Counted from the first letter of the stretch, positions 49,848 to 58,633 are shown. The stretch is DNA of 64,000 nucleotides from Nitrospira defluvii (GCA_011525625.1 WYAX01000020.1:242348-306347), one strand, 5' to 3'. Notes: generated from the letters alone by a model not told the origin. Numbers and translations are program-made.

Positions 49848-49903
49848 GGCGCGTCATTCGTGCAGCGTATCTCGTGACAGGTGAACGTTTCGGAGGATGT
49901 GGA

Positions 49904-51343
49904 ATGAGAGGATGGACGTCGATGCTGGCGGTGATGGTAGTGATCGTCTTGCAGGCTACGGTCGGATTGGCGGCGGACCTTGCCGCGGAGAATCCACGCA
50001 CCATGCGATTTCCGACGGTGGTGTTCAATCCGCCCGATGCGGAACGCCTGGTGCTCGACAACGGCATGGTCGTCTATCTCCTTGAAGACCACGAGTTGCC
50101 GTTGGTCACCATCAATGCCACGCTCAAGACGGGTAGCTGGCTGGACCCGGCGGACAAAGTCGGTCTCGCAGGCATGACCGGCGCCGTGATGCGCACCGGC
50201 GGATCGGCGGGGATGTCACCGGACGAGGTCGATGAAGAGCTGGAACAGTTGGCGGCGACCATCTCCATCGGATTCGGCAAGGAGTCCGGCTCTGCCTCGC
50301 TTGACGTGTTGAAGAAAGATCTGAAACGCGGTCTGCACATTTTTGCCGATCTGTTGCGGCGGCCGGCGTTTGAGCAGGGCCGAGTAGAGTTGGCGAAATT
50401 ACAGGCGCTGGAGGGGATCCGCCGTCGGCAGGACAGTCCGGGCTCCATCGTCGGGCGAGAGTTTGCCAAGCTGCTCTACGGTGCGACCCATCCGAGCGCG
50501 CGTGAGACCTCCGTACGGTCGATCGAATCCCTGACCCGCGAAGATCTTCTCGCCTTTCACCGGCAGACGGTCCATCCCAACGGCATCATGTTGGGCGTGA
50601 CCGGCGACTTCGAGAAGGGCGAGATGCTGGCGTTGCTGCGCGAGGCGTTTGGTGACTGGGCGAAAGGGGCAGTCCCAGAGGTGAAGATCCCTCCTGTGGC
50701 TGAGTCGGAGCTCAAGACCGGGGCCGTGCGGTTCATCAGTAAGGATACGTCGCAAACCCACTTGCGCGTGGGGCACCTCACCGTGAAGGAAACCGACCCG
50801 GATTACGTGGCGGTGGCCATCGCCAACGATATTCTGGGCGGCAGTTCGTTCCGCAGCCGGCTGTTCAACGATGTGCGCACCAAGCGCGGACTGGCTTACT
50901 CGGTGGGCAGCGGTCTGCGCGCCAGCGTCTACGATGAAGGCGTGTGGTTGATGCGCGCGGAGACCAAACTGGCCTCCACACAGGAAGTGGTTAATCGTTT
51001 CGTGGCGAATATGGAGCGCATGCGGAATGAGCCGGTGACGGACAGCGAGTTAGAAGAGGCCAAGGAGGCGTACGTCAACTCGTTCGTGTTCTCATTCACC
51101 AGTGCCTCCAGCATCGTGGGGCGGTTGATGGATCTGGAATACGACGGGTTGCCGAAAGACTGGCTCCAGCAGATTCGAGACAAGGTGGTGAAGCTGACGA
51201 AAGAGGATATTCAGCGGGCGGCGAAGGCCCATTTTAATCCGGAACGGTTGCGGATTCTCGCGGTCGGCTCCGGCGAGGCCCTGTCGAAGGTGCTGGCGAG
51301 TTTCGGTGACGTGAAAGAGATTACGCTGGCGCCAGAAAGCTGA
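49904..51343 (+). CDS. M16B family protein, non-catalytic partner
   Basis: About 479 residues with a signal peptide (MLAVMVVIVLQATVGLAA). It has the M16 fold (RLVLDNGMVVYLLEDHELPLVTINATLKTGS), but at the zinc-motif position reads VGLAGMTGAVMRTGG, with no HxxEH. The C-terminal half keeps IANDILGGSSFRSRLFNDVRTKRGLAYSVGSG, the substrate-binding Arg/Tyr region of the non-catalytic subunit. Pairing of one catalytic and one inactive M16 subunit is known for heterodimeric members. ATG 49904 has GGAGG seven bases upstream and opens with a signal peptide, so the upstream overlapping ATG at 49844 is less likely. Confidence 0.88.
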   Translation: MRGWTSMLAVMVVIVLQATVGLAADLAAENPRTMRFPTVVFNPPDAERLVLDNGMVVYLLEDHELPLVTINATLKTGSWLDPADKVGLAGMTGAVMRTGGSAGMSPDEVDEELEQLAATISIGFGKESGSASLDVLKKDLKRGLHIFADLLRRPAFEQGRVELAKLQALEGIRRRQDSPGSIVGREFAKLLYGATHPSARETSVRSIESLTREDLLAFHRQTVHPNGIMLGVTGDFEKGEMLALLREAFGDWAKGAVPEVKIPPVAESELKTGAVRFISKDTSQTHLRVGHLTVKETDPDYVAVAIANDILGGSSFRSRLFNDVRTKRGLAYSVGSGLRASVYDEGVWLMRAETKLASTQEVVNRFVANMERMRNEPVTDSELEEAKEAYVNSFVFSFTSASSIVGRLMDLEYDGLPKDWLQQIRDKVVKLTKEDIQRAAKAHFNPERLRILAVGSGEALSKVLASFGDVKEITLAPES

Positions 51344-51355
51344 AGGGGAGGGCGG

Positions 51356-51431
51356 CAGATCGAGTGGCTCTTTGCTCGCGCAACGCGCGGCCTCAGAAGG
51401 CCCTCGTTGGACGCGCGCAGTGAGAGCTGCC
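51356..51431. repeat. Structured intergenic element, possibly repeat or terminator
   Basis: Imperfect inverted arms (GGGCGGCAGATCGAGTGGC on the left; the complement of the right reads GGGGCAGCTCTCACTGCGC) enclose a GGCCT/AGGCC hairpin and a CGCGCGG segment. It comes 13 bp after the M16 gene stop. It is different in sequence from the other palindromic copies, though its layout is the same. A terminator role is possible, but no U tract is seen. Confidence 0.35.
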
Positions 51432-51545
51432 CCGACCCGCCGTGTGCCAGGAGCGTTGATGTGACAAAAGAGAATGATCCGATTCCTGCAGTGACGGTCC
51501 ACGAGGTCATACACCCAATCGACATGAAGCTGGATAGAACTCACT

Positions 51546-52382
51546 ATGCCTCTTGAAGACGAACTGAGCGATATCATCAAAAAGGCCCGGGTCGGGCAGC
51601 AGCGGTCGGTCGCAGATGTGGCCCACGCGGCCGGAATTCCGGAAGCGGATCTAGCCGGATTGGAACGTGGCCAGGCTTCGCAGAGTCGTGCGCAGGTGCA
51701 GGCGGTGGCGCGTGCGCTCGGCTTGAGGGCCGATCCGCTGGTGCAGGTGGCCGAGGGCTGGACGCCTCAGGCTTTGCCCTCGACGCTCCCGCATATCGAG
51801 ACGGTCTTGGGCTCCATCGGCGGCTACGAGGTCAAGGGGTACATCGTCCATGATCGTGGTGAAGCGGTGATCGTGGATACCGCGTATAACGCCGGTGCCA
51901 TGTTGGAGAGGGTGGCTGCGCGAAACCTGCGCCTACGGGCGATTTGCCTGACTCATGGGCATTCCGACCATGCCGAAGGGATCGAGGCGATTCTGCAGAC
52001 TCATCCTGTGCCGGTCTATCTCGGATCCGACGATCTCGAGCTCCTGAGCTGGCGTCCTTCGCAGGACGTGCTGCATGTGCCGAAAGAAGATGGCACGCTG
52101 CAGGTCGGCGGACTGAGGCTGCGATTCATGCCGACGCCGGGCCATACTCCCGGTGGAGTGTGTTATCGCCTGGAAGAGGCAGGAGAACCCATCTGTTTTG
52201 TGGGTGATACGTTGTTTGCCGGGTCGATTGGCCGTTCGAATCCAGCCGGACTGTATCAGACGCATCTTGCGTCCGTCCGCCAGCGCGTTCTGGCCCTTTC
52301 GCCGGATACGCGGCTGTTTCCCGGGCACGGACCGGCCACGACGGTACGCGAAGAGCGTCTTCATAATCCGTTCGCGACGTGA
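51546..52382 (+). CDS. MBL-fold hydrolase with N-terminal XRE-type helix-turn-helix
   Basis: A 278-residue protein. Residues 1-65 form an XRE-like HTH (SDIIKKARVGQQRSVADVAHAAGIPEADLAGLERGQASQS). Residues 80-278 are a metallo-beta-lactamase fold: GYIVHDRGEAVIVDTAY, the dinuclear metal motif CLTHGHSDHAEG, PGHTPGGVCYRL, FVGDTLFAGSIGRS and LFPGHGPAT. The arrangement resembles glyoxalase II-type hydrolases. DNA-binding and hydrolase modules on one chain suggest a metabolite-sensing regulator or a hydrolase borrowed as a sensor. Confidence 0.85.
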   Translation: MPLEDELSDIIKKARVGQQRSVADVAHAAGIPEADLAGLERGQASQSRAQVQAVARALGLRADPLVQVAEGWTPQALPSTLPHIETVLGSIGGYEVKGYIVHDRGEAVIVDTAYNAGAMLERVAARNLRLRAICLTHGHSDHAEGIEAILQTHPVPVYLGSDDLELLSWRPSQDVLHVPKEDGTLQVGGLRLRFMPTPGHTPGGVCYRLEEAGEPICFVGDTLFAGSIGRSNPAGLYQTHLASVRQRVLALSPDTRLFPGHGPATTVREERLHNPFAT

Positions 52383-52397
52383 CGTCAGAGGCCTGTG

Positions 52398-53357
52398 ATG
52401 AACCGAGACGAGTCGGATCAGAACCCGTCTTCGGGTGAACTGATGTCCTCTTCCTTGGAGGACGCCGAGGACGACGAGTGGGAGGAAGACGAGCGCCCGG
52501 CCTCCTCTGCCTTCGTGCTCCCCGTGGTACTTTTTGCACTCACCGTGTTTACCGTCCTCTGGGCCGGCGCGTATCAGACCAACACGAATCCCTTAGTCGG
52601 TCCCTGGGATTTTCTCATGGATGAGCCACGCTCCTTGTGGAGCGGGATCCCCTTCGCCGCGACGCTGCTCGGAATCCTCGTCACGCATGAATTGGGTCAC
52701 TATGTCTTGTCGCGGTTGCACGGCGTGCCGACCTCCTTGCCCCTGTTCGTGCCGGGGTTGCCGCATTTCGTGGGGACATTCGGAGCGATCATCCGCATGC
52801 GCGCTCCGCTCACGGATCGCCGGGCGCTGTTCGATATCGGGGTCGCCGGCCCGATTGCCGGATTCGTGGTCGCGGTGATCGCGTTGGTGATCGGGCTCAG
52901 GCTCTCGACGGTCGTGCCGATTCAAACCAGCTACGGCATGCACCTCGGGGAACCGCTGCTGCTCCAATTCGCCTCCTGGGTCGTGATCGGGCCGTTGTCC
53001 CCCACTGCCGACGTGATCCTGCATCCGGTCGGCTTTGCCGCCTGGTTCGGCCTCTTCATTACCTCGCTCAACCTGCTGCCGATCGGCCAGCTGGACGGCG
53101 GACATGTGGCGTACGCGCTGCTGGGGGAACGTCAACGCAGCGTGGCGGTCGCCCTGATTCCGATTCTGATGCTGTTCGGCTGGCTGGGGTGGAAAGGGTG
53201 GTTCTTGTGGGTCGGGCTCGCCGGTCTGATGGGGCTGGCACATCCCCCAGTGCGGAATCCGGGGCGTGAACTCGGCGGCCTTCGCCTGTTCATCGGCTGG
53301 ATCGCCCTGCTCATCTTTGTGCTGACGTTCTCCTGGGAGCCGTTTATTCTCCGCTAA
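52398..53357 (+). CDS. Site-2-protease-like (M50) membrane metalloprotease
   Basis: A 319-residue polytopic membrane protein. An acidic N-terminal tail precedes a TM helix (VLPVVLFALTVFTVLWAGA). The zinc motif HELGH (near residue 98) lies in ILVTHELGHYVLSRLHG and pairs with the second motif NLLPIGQLDGGHVAYALLG (NxxPxxxLDGG). Both match S2P intramembrane proteases, which cleave TM segments of regulators such as anti-sigma factors. No target or RseP-like PDZ domain is present. ATG 52398 has AGAGG seven bases upstream, with GTG 52395 directly before it. Confidence 0.9.
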   Translation: MNRDESDQNPSSGELMSSSLEDAEDDEWEEDERPASSAFVLPVVLFALTVFTVLWAGAYQTNTNPLVGPWDFLMDEPRSLWSGIPFAATLLGILVTHELGHYVLSRLHGVPTSLPLFVPGLPHFVGTFGAIIRMRAPLTDRRALFDIGVAGPIAGFVVAVIALVIGLRLSTVVPIQTSYGMHLGEPLLLQFASWVVIGPLSPTADVILHPVGFAAWFGLFITSLNLLPIGQLDGGHVAYALLGERQRSVAVALIPILMLFGWLGWKGWFLWVGLAGLMGLAHPPVRNPGRELGGLRLFIGWIALLIFVLTFSWEPFILR

Positions 53358-53360
53358 CCC

Positions 53361-54083
53361 ATGCATTGCGCAAAATGCGGATGGGAACAGGACGAGGGGC
53401 GGGTGGACTGCGCCCGCTGCGGCATCATCTTCGCCAAGATGCATCGTTCCCCACGTCCGGCTGCAGTGTCGCCCCCGCCGAGTCACCAATCGACCGGAGC
53501 AGGGTTGCTCGAGGAGTGGTTGCTCGTCACCGAGGAGTCGGTCAATCCCTTGTACTTTGCCGGGCGTGTACTGGTGTTCCTCTTGCTGACCTGGTGGGGT
53601 TGGCGGTTGATCACCACGCCGCTCGAAACTAATTACACGGGGGAATCCTTTCTCCACCTGATCAATCTCCCGTTTCATGAAGCCGGGCATCTGATCTTCA
53701 TGCCCTTGGGGCGATTTATGACCATCCTCGGCGGCAGTCTTGGCCAGATTCTCATGCCGCTGATCTGTCTGGGCACCTTCCTGATCAAGACGCGCGATCC
53801 CTTCGGCGGATCGGTGGCGCTCTGGTGGACGGCGGAAAACTTTATGGATGTGGCGCCCTATATCAACGACGCCCGTGCGATGGATCTGATTTTGCTGGGT
53901 GGATTTACCGGGAAGGAAGTCGATGCCCATGACTGGAACAACCTCCTGACCATGGTGGGCTGGCTGGAGTATGATCATCGCCTGGCGCATGTCTCGTACG
54001 GCATCGGGACCGTGCTGATGCTGGTGTCGTGGCTCTGGGGGGCGTGGCTTCTCGGTCGTCAGTATCGGCGGCTCGATTGGTAG
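53361..54083 (+). CDS. Zinc-ribbon membrane protein with HEAGH motif
   Basis: A 240-residue protein. Residues 1-26 form a zinc ribbon (CAKCGWEQDEG, then CARCGIIFAKM). A hydrophobic region with several TM helices follows and has FHEAGHLIF (residues 105-113), an HExxH-type zinc-peptidase motif. Glu/Asp-rich loops later (ENFMDVAPYINDA, EYDHRLAHVSYG) could give the third ligand. It lies four bases after the M50 gene. It might be a second membrane metalloprotease or an inactive partner; activity is not shown by sequence alone. Confidence 0.72.
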   Translation: MHCAKCGWEQDEGRVDCARCGIIFAKMHRSPRPAAVSPPPSHQSTGAGLLEEWLLVTEESVNPLYFAGRVLVFLLLTWWGWRLITTPLETNYTGESFLHLINLPFHEAGHLIFMPLGRFMTILGGSLGQILMPLICLGTFLIKTRDPFGGSVALWWTAENFMDVAPYINDARAMDLILLGGFTGKEVDAHDWNNLLTMVGWLEYDHRLAHVSYGIGTVLMLVSWLWGAWLLGRQYRRLDW

Positions 54084-54159
54084 CCAAGTCCCGTTTCCTC
54101 TCCCGGCCGCTTCCGAGCCCGTTGCAAAGGTCCCGGACATCGGGCACACTGGCGTCGTC

Positions 54160-54633
54160 ATGCCTGTCTCTCGCCACATGATGCTGGTGTCGATCCTGCT
54201 GTTGGTCGCCTATGCGCCCGGTGCCGCGCCGGCCGACGAGGGAGCGTCTCGGTTTGTGCTGCAGTTCGAGGGGGAAGCGGTGCAAGACCAGAAGACCGGC
54301 TTGGTCTGGGAGCGCGAGCCGGATTACGTCTTCGATGTGTGGGACCGCTCCGTTGCGCGATGCGCGACGAAAACCGTCGGAGGCCGGCAGGGCTGGCGGG
54401 CACCGACCATCGACGAAATCAAGACATTGGTCGATCCCGATCAGCAGGATCCCTCCCTACCGGCCGGTCATCCTTTTCGGAATATCAAGTCCGGCATCTA
54501 CTGGACCGCCACCGCCCATCCCAAAGACGAGATTGTCGCCTGGCAACAGAGTTTTTTTTCAGGCCAAGCGGTGACCGACCAGAAGTCCGGCACCAGGCGC
54601 TTGTGGTGCGTGCTGGGCGAGACCGGTAGATAG
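54160..54633 (+). CDS. Exported DUF1566-domain protein
   Basis: A 157-residue protein with a signal peptide (MLVSILLLVAYAPGAAPA). The DUF1566 (Lcl C-terminal) domain reads VQDQKTGLVWEREPDYVFDVWDRSVARC, GWRAPTIDEIKTLVDP, FRNIKSGIYWTATAH, and GTRRLWCVLG. In other proteins this C-type-lectin-like module is extracellular and may bind ligands or link surface parts. The function is unknown. It ends about 250 bp before the hyf-like operon. Confidence 0.82.
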   Translation: MPVSRHMMLVSILLLVAYAPGAAPADEGASRFVLQFEGEAVQDQKTGLVWEREPDYVFDVWDRSVARCATKTVGGRQGWRAPTIDEIKTLVDPDQQDPSLPAGHPFRNIKSGIYWTATAHPKDEIVAWQQSFFSGQAVTDQKSGTRRLWCVLGETGR

Positions 54634-54726
54634 CGCCGCATCTTCCTTACGGGCAGGCTCTCCTCTTCTCCGGCGACTCGGCACATTGTCCTACAATTCA
54701 TGCTCGCGTGAGTCGGGCTGCGAGGT

Positions 54727-54759
54727 TGCGTCGAGGCGGGTGCATTGCACCGCGACGCA
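54727..54759. promoter_or_regulatory. Long interrupted dyad upstream of the hyf-like operon
   Basis: The core GGTGCATTGCACC is a 13-bp palindrome with one central base, framed by TGCGTCG and CGACGCA at four bases and one base distance. It lies 126 bp upstream of the hyfB start. It may be an operator for a dimeric regulator or a hairpin ending the preceding transcript. A TTGACA at 54805-54810 lies between it and the gene, but no good -10 box follows, so the promoter position is unknown. Confidence 0.4.
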
Positions 54760-54884
54760 GAAGGTGATACATGAAGAAGTGATAACGTTCGTTCCACCTG
54801 TACTTTGACAACTGCAAGAGCTGACGTGTCTCTTGATGATTCGGTGAGCATCGCGATGCTGCGTGTGGTGAGGGTCGTGTCGTA

Positions 54885-56909
54885 ATGCCCACCCTCCTGA
54901 CCGTCCTTCTCGCTTGTTACCTCCTCGGGGGGCTGCTCCCCCTCTGTACCTCTCGCCCGCATCTTCAAAATATTCTGACCCATGGTGCTGCCGCAGTCGC
55001 CGGCCTTGCTGGAATCGTCCTGGGGTTCGTCGGGCTCTTTGCCGCTCAACCGCTGACACTCTCCGTTCCCTCCAACATTCCTCTTTTGACCGTTGCCTTG
55101 CGTCTCGATCCACTGGCCGGATTCTTCGTGCTGACCATATCACTGGTCGGGCTGGCCGCCTCGATTTATGCACAGGGCTATGTCGGTGAATATGCCGGCC
55201 GTGTCTCGGCCGGTCTGCTCGGTGCCCTCCTGAACGGGTTTTTGCTCTCCATGACCTTGGTGGTCTTGGCCGACAACGGGTTCTTCTTTCTGATCCTCTG
55301 GGAAGTGATGTCGCTGCTTTCCTACGTGCTGGTGGTGACGGACCATGAGCGGCCCGGCGTCCGTGAGGCGGGGTTGTTCTATCTGATCATGACGCACGTC
55401 GGCACCGCCTTCATCATTCTGACGTTTGTGATCTTCTCGCAAGAGGCCGGGTCCTTTTCCTTCGAAGACTTTCGTCACCCCGACCAACGATTACCGGAAG
55501 GATTACGGTCGATCGCCTTTTTCACGGCCCTCATCGGATTCGGGGCTAAGGCCGGGATCGTTCCCTTGCATGTGTGGCTGCCCTACGCCCACCCCGCGGC
55601 GCCGTCCCACATCTCAGCCCTGATGTCCGGCGTCATGATCAAGACCGCCGTCTATGCCTTGATCCGGGTGTACTTCGATTTTCTGGAAGGGGTGTTCCCT
55701 TGGTGGTGGGGTTTTACGGTGTTGAGCGTCGGCGCGGTATCCGCCCTCCTCGGCGTCATGTACGCGCTGATGGAGCATGACTTAAAGAGTCTCCTGGCTT
55801 TTCACAGTGTGGAGAACATCGGAATTATTCTTCTGGGCATCGGCGCGGGCATGATCTTTCACACCTATGGGCTGCATGAACTGGCTGCGCTCGGCCTCCT
55901 TGCCGGTCTGTACCATACGATCAACCACGCGACGTTCAAAGCCCTGCTGTTCCTCGGTGCCGGCGCCGTGCAGTTCGCCACACACACGAGGGATATCGAG
56001 GAGTACGGGGGCTTGCTGCGCCGCATGCCATGGACCGGGTTGTTCTTTCTGATCGGGGCCGTGTCGATCGCGGCGCTTCCTCCCACCAACGGCTTTGTCA
56101 GCGAGTGGCTGGTCTTTCAGAGTCTCTTCCTGAGCGTGCAACTGCCGACCTTGTTTCTCAAGCTGATGTTGCCGATTGCCGCCGCGATCCTGGCGTTGAC
56201 CGGCGCGCTGGCGCTGGCCTGTTTCGCGAAAGCCTTCGGAATGTCGTTTCTGGCACAGCCGCGGAGCGCCCATGCCAGGCAGGCGGTGGAAGTGCCGACG
56301 TCGATGCGAGTCGGAATGGGGATCCTCGCGGGGAGTTGTGTGGTACTCGGACTCGCGCCCATGCTGGTCGTGCCCTTGTTGGATCGGGTCACTGGTCCGT
56401 TGACGGGGGTGGCGATCAGCGAAAAGGTGTTGGCGCTCGACGGCTGGGTCGTGGCTCCGGTAACGGTGGAATTCTCGAGTATCTCGACGCCGGTGCTGGC
56501 GGCGCTCCTGGTCGGTGCCGGTCTGCTGGGGCTACTGATCGCCCGCTGGCTCGGGAAAGGGGTACGGGCGCGTTATACCAGAACGTGGGGCTGCGGGCTC
56601 CCGCTCACGCCGCGCATGGAATATACCGCCACCGGCTTCGTGCAACCGATCAAGCAGGTGTTTGAGACGGTCTATCAGCCGACGGTGAAACTGGAGCGGG
56701 AATTTCTGGAGCAGTCGAAGTACTTCCTCCGGCATCAGCGAGTGGAATTTCACACGGAACCGCTCTTCGAGACGTATCTCTACCGGCCGGTCGTCAAGAA
56801 GCTGCTGGCCCTGGCGGAGCGCCTACGCGTCATTCAGGTCGGGAGCCTGCATCTGTATCTGACCTATATTTTTGTGACGCTTGTCTTGTTGTTGCTCTGG
56901 GCGGGGTAA
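54885..56909 (+). CDS. hyfB: Hydrogenase-4-like / complex I-like antiporter subunit (HyfB/NuoL family)
   Basis: A 674-residue polytopic protein of the Nuo/Mrp antiporter family, predicted to form a proton channel. Key elements: DPLAGFFVLTISLVGLAASIYAQGYV, SYVLVVTDHERPGVREAGLFYLIMTHVGTAF, the channel segment GAKAGIVPLHVWLPYAHPAAPSHISALMSGVMIKTAVYALIR with its Lys and the Pro breaks, and DLKSLLAFHSVENIGIILLGIGAG. The long C-terminal segment ends in a helix of about 20 residues after ERLRVIQVGSLHLYLTYIF. Length fits HyfB/HycC. It is the first gene of the Ehr-type operon. Confidence 0.92.
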   Translation: MPTLLTVLLACYLLGGLLPLCTSRPHLQNILTHGAAAVAGLAGIVLGFVGLFAAQPLTLSVPSNIPLLTVALRLDPLAGFFVLTISLVGLAASIYAQGYVGEYAGRVSAGLLGALLNGFLLSMTLVVLADNGFFFLILWEVMSLLSYVLVVTDHERPGVREAGLFYLIMTHVGTAFIILTFVIFSQEAGSFSFEDFRHPDQRLPEGLRSIAFFTALIGFGAKAGIVPLHVWLPYAHPAAPSHISALMSGVMIKTAVYALIRVYFDFLEGVFPWWWGFTVLSVGAVSALLGVMYALMEHDLKSLLAFHSVENIGIILLGIGAGMIFHTYGLHELAALGLLAGLYHTINHATFKALLFLGAGAVQFATHTRDIEEYGGLLRRMPWTGLFFLIGAVSIAALPPTNGFVSEWLVFQSLFLSVQLPTLFLKLMLPIAAAILALTGALALACFAKAFGMSFLAQPRSAHARQAVEVPTSMRVGMGILAGSCVVLGLAPMLVVPLLDRVTGPLTGVAISEKVLALDGWVVAPVTVEFSSISTPVLAALLVGAGLLGLLIARWLGKGVRARYTRTWGCGLPLTPRMEYTATGFVQPIKQVFETVYQPTVKLEREFLEQSKYFLRHQRVEFHTEPLFETYLYRPVVKKLLALAERLRVIQVGSLHLYLTYIFVTLVLLLLWAG

Positions 56910-56969
56910 TTCACGCCGGATGGGTCGATGGCACGATGCCGGCATGCCGGCAGGGGGGTGAGACGCAGG

Positions 56970-57926
56970 ATGCATGTGATGGTGCAAGTGGTGCTGATCG
57001 TCGTGCAGGTGATCATGCTGCTCGCCCTCGCTCCGTTCATCGTCGGGGTGATTCGGAAGGTCAAAGCCAGGCTGCAATGCCGCCGCGGCGCCGGCCTCTT
57101 CCAGCCCTATGCCGACCTGGCGAAACTGTTCCGCAAACAGCCGGTGCGCTCCTCGACCACATCCTGGATTTTTACGGCTGCGCCGTACATCGTGTTCGCG
57201 TCGACCGTGGCGGCCGGCCTGTTGATGCCCGTGTTCCTCTCGCACACGCCGCTCAATTTCGCCGGCAACATTATTGCGCTGGTCTATCTCCTGGCCCTGG
57301 GGACCTTTTTCCTGATTCTGGCCGGGCTGGATGCCGGGTCGGCGTTCGGCGGTATGGGCAGCAGCCGGGAGGCGATCGTCGCGACCCTGGCTGAACCGGC
57401 GATGATGCTGTCCATTTTGGCCATTGCGCTGACGGCAGGGTCCACGAATTTGAGCACGATCGTCCACCAGTCGGCGTTGCTTGAGGGCGTGGTGTTGGCT
57501 CCTCCCGCACACCTCATGGCGCTGGCGGCCATGTTTATCGTGACCTTGGCGGAGACAGGCCGTGTGCCGGTAGACAATCCCGCGACCCATCTCGAACTGA
57601 CGATGATTCATGAGGCGATGTTGCTGGAATACTCCGGCCGGTACCTGGCGCTGATGGAATGGGCGGCGGGAATCAAGCTGTTGGTATTGTTGACGCTTAT
57701 CGTCAATGTCTTCGCCCCTTGGGGCATCGCGACGAGCCTGGCCCCGGCGGCCCTGGCGACGGGCACCGCGGTGTATGTGCTGAAAGTGGCCGGGCTGGCG
57801 GTCGTCATCGGGGTGATTGAGTCGATGTTCGCCAAGTTGCGGCTGTTTCGCGTGCCGGAGTTGCTGGGCGCGGCCTTCATTCTGGCCCTGCTGGCGTTGG
57901 TGTTTTTCTATACGTTAAGAGGGTAA
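56970..57926 (+). CDS. hyfC: Membrane anchor subunit (HyfC/HycD/NuoH family)
   Basis: A 318-residue membrane protein homologous to NuoH, which links the quinone or hydrogenase site to the membrane arm. Marks: KVKARLQCRRGAGLFQPYADLAKLFRKQPV on the cytoplasmic loop after TM1, SAFGGMGSSREAIVATLAEPAMMLSILAIALTAGSTNLSTIV, VTLAETGRVPVDNPATHLELTMIHEAMLLEYSGRYLALMEWA with its carboxylates, and KLRLFRVPELLGAAFIL. ATG 56970 begins the conserved part; an earlier ATG at 56928 would lack homology. It is separated from hyfB by 60 bp. Confidence 0.93.
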   Translation: MHVMVQVVLIVVQVIMLLALAPFIVGVIRKVKARLQCRRGAGLFQPYADLAKLFRKQPVRSSTTSWIFTAAPYIVFASTVAAGLLMPVFLSHTPLNFAGNIIALVYLLALGTFFLILAGLDAGSAFGGMGSSREAIVATLAEPAMMLSILAIALTAGSTNLSTIVHQSALLEGVVLAPPAHLMALAAMFIVTLAETGRVPVDNPATHLELTMIHEAMLLEYSGRYLALMEWAAGIKLLVLLTLIVNVFAPWGIATSLAPAALATGTAVYVLKVAGLAVVIGVIESMFAKLRLFRVPELLGAAFILALLALVFFYTLRG

Positions 57927-57930
57927 GGCG

Positions 57931-58596
57931 GTGTCGGAATTCACGCATCTCGGATCGCAGTTGGTCAACCTCTGCTCTGTGCTGTTGCTGTTGAGTTGTT
58001 TCGCCATCGTCGCGCAGCGACGGCTCTCGGCCTGCGTGGATCTGTTCGCGCTCCAGTCGTTCTTTTTGGCGACCACGGCGGCGTTGGTCGCGTTCCTGAC
58101 CGGACATCGGCACATCTATCTCGCCGCGGCGCTGACTGTGGTCATCAAAGTGATCGTGTTGCCACGGATTCTCCGGAAGGTCATCGAGCGTCTGAATGTG
58201 TCGCGCGAATTGGTCATGAACATCAACATTCCGGCCGGGCTCTTGATCTGTGGCGGACTGGTGGTGGTGGCGTTTTTCATCACGCAGCCCATCATTCCGC
58301 TGGGGTATCTCCTGACGCGGGATTCGTTGGCGATTGCCCTGGCCATCATTCTGATCGGGTTCTTTACGATGATCGCCCGTAAAAAGGCGGTTACGCAAAT
58401 GGTCGGATTCCTGGTGATGGAGAACGGCGTGTTTCTGGGCGCCACGGCAGCGGCCTACGGCATGCCGTTGATTGTCGAATTGGGAGTGTTTTTTGATGTA
58501 CTCGTCGCAGGCCTGATCGCGGGGATTTACACCCATCGACTGCAGGATGCCTTCGACAGTGTGGACACCAGTGAGCTGACGGCATTGAAGGAATGA
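57931..58596 (+). CDS. hyfE: Membrane subunit HyfE (NuoK-like)
   Basis: A 221-residue protein with six or seven hydrophobic segments. Its N-terminal half matches HyfE, and its C-terminal GFLVMENGVFLGATAAAYGMPLIVELGVFFDVLVAGLIAGIYTHRLQDAF has the glutamates characteristic of the NuoK-like section. The VKVIVLPRILRKVIERLNVSRELVMNINIPAGLL region is a HyfE mark. It begins at GTG 57931, four bases after hyfC, and is followed by the second antiporter-like subunit after 37 bp. Confidence 0.9.
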   Translation: MSEFTHLGSQLVNLCSVLLLLSCFAIVAQRRLSACVDLFALQSFFLATTAALVAFLTGHRHIYLAAALTVVIKVIVLPRILRKVIERLNVSRELVMNINIPAGLLICGGLVVVAFFITQPIIPLGYLLTRDSLAIALAIILIGFFTMIARKKAVTQMVGFLVMENGVFLGATAAAYGMPLIVELGVFFDVLVAGLIAGIYTHRLQDAFDSVDTSELTALKE

Positions 58597-58633
58597 GCGG
58601 AGTGATGGGAGACGTCTGGGAAGCGGGTGCCAC

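Noticed and set aside
52593..54179. Long open frame on the minus strand opposite the M50 and HEAGH genes (about 528 codons)
   Set aside because: It is antisense to two genes with clear motifs, and its translation is rich in Gln, His and Pro without domains, typical of shadow frames in high-GC DNA.
54805..54828. Promoter for the hyf-like operon at TTGACA 54805
   Set aside because: No -10 hexamer with reasonable match follows at 16-18 bases.
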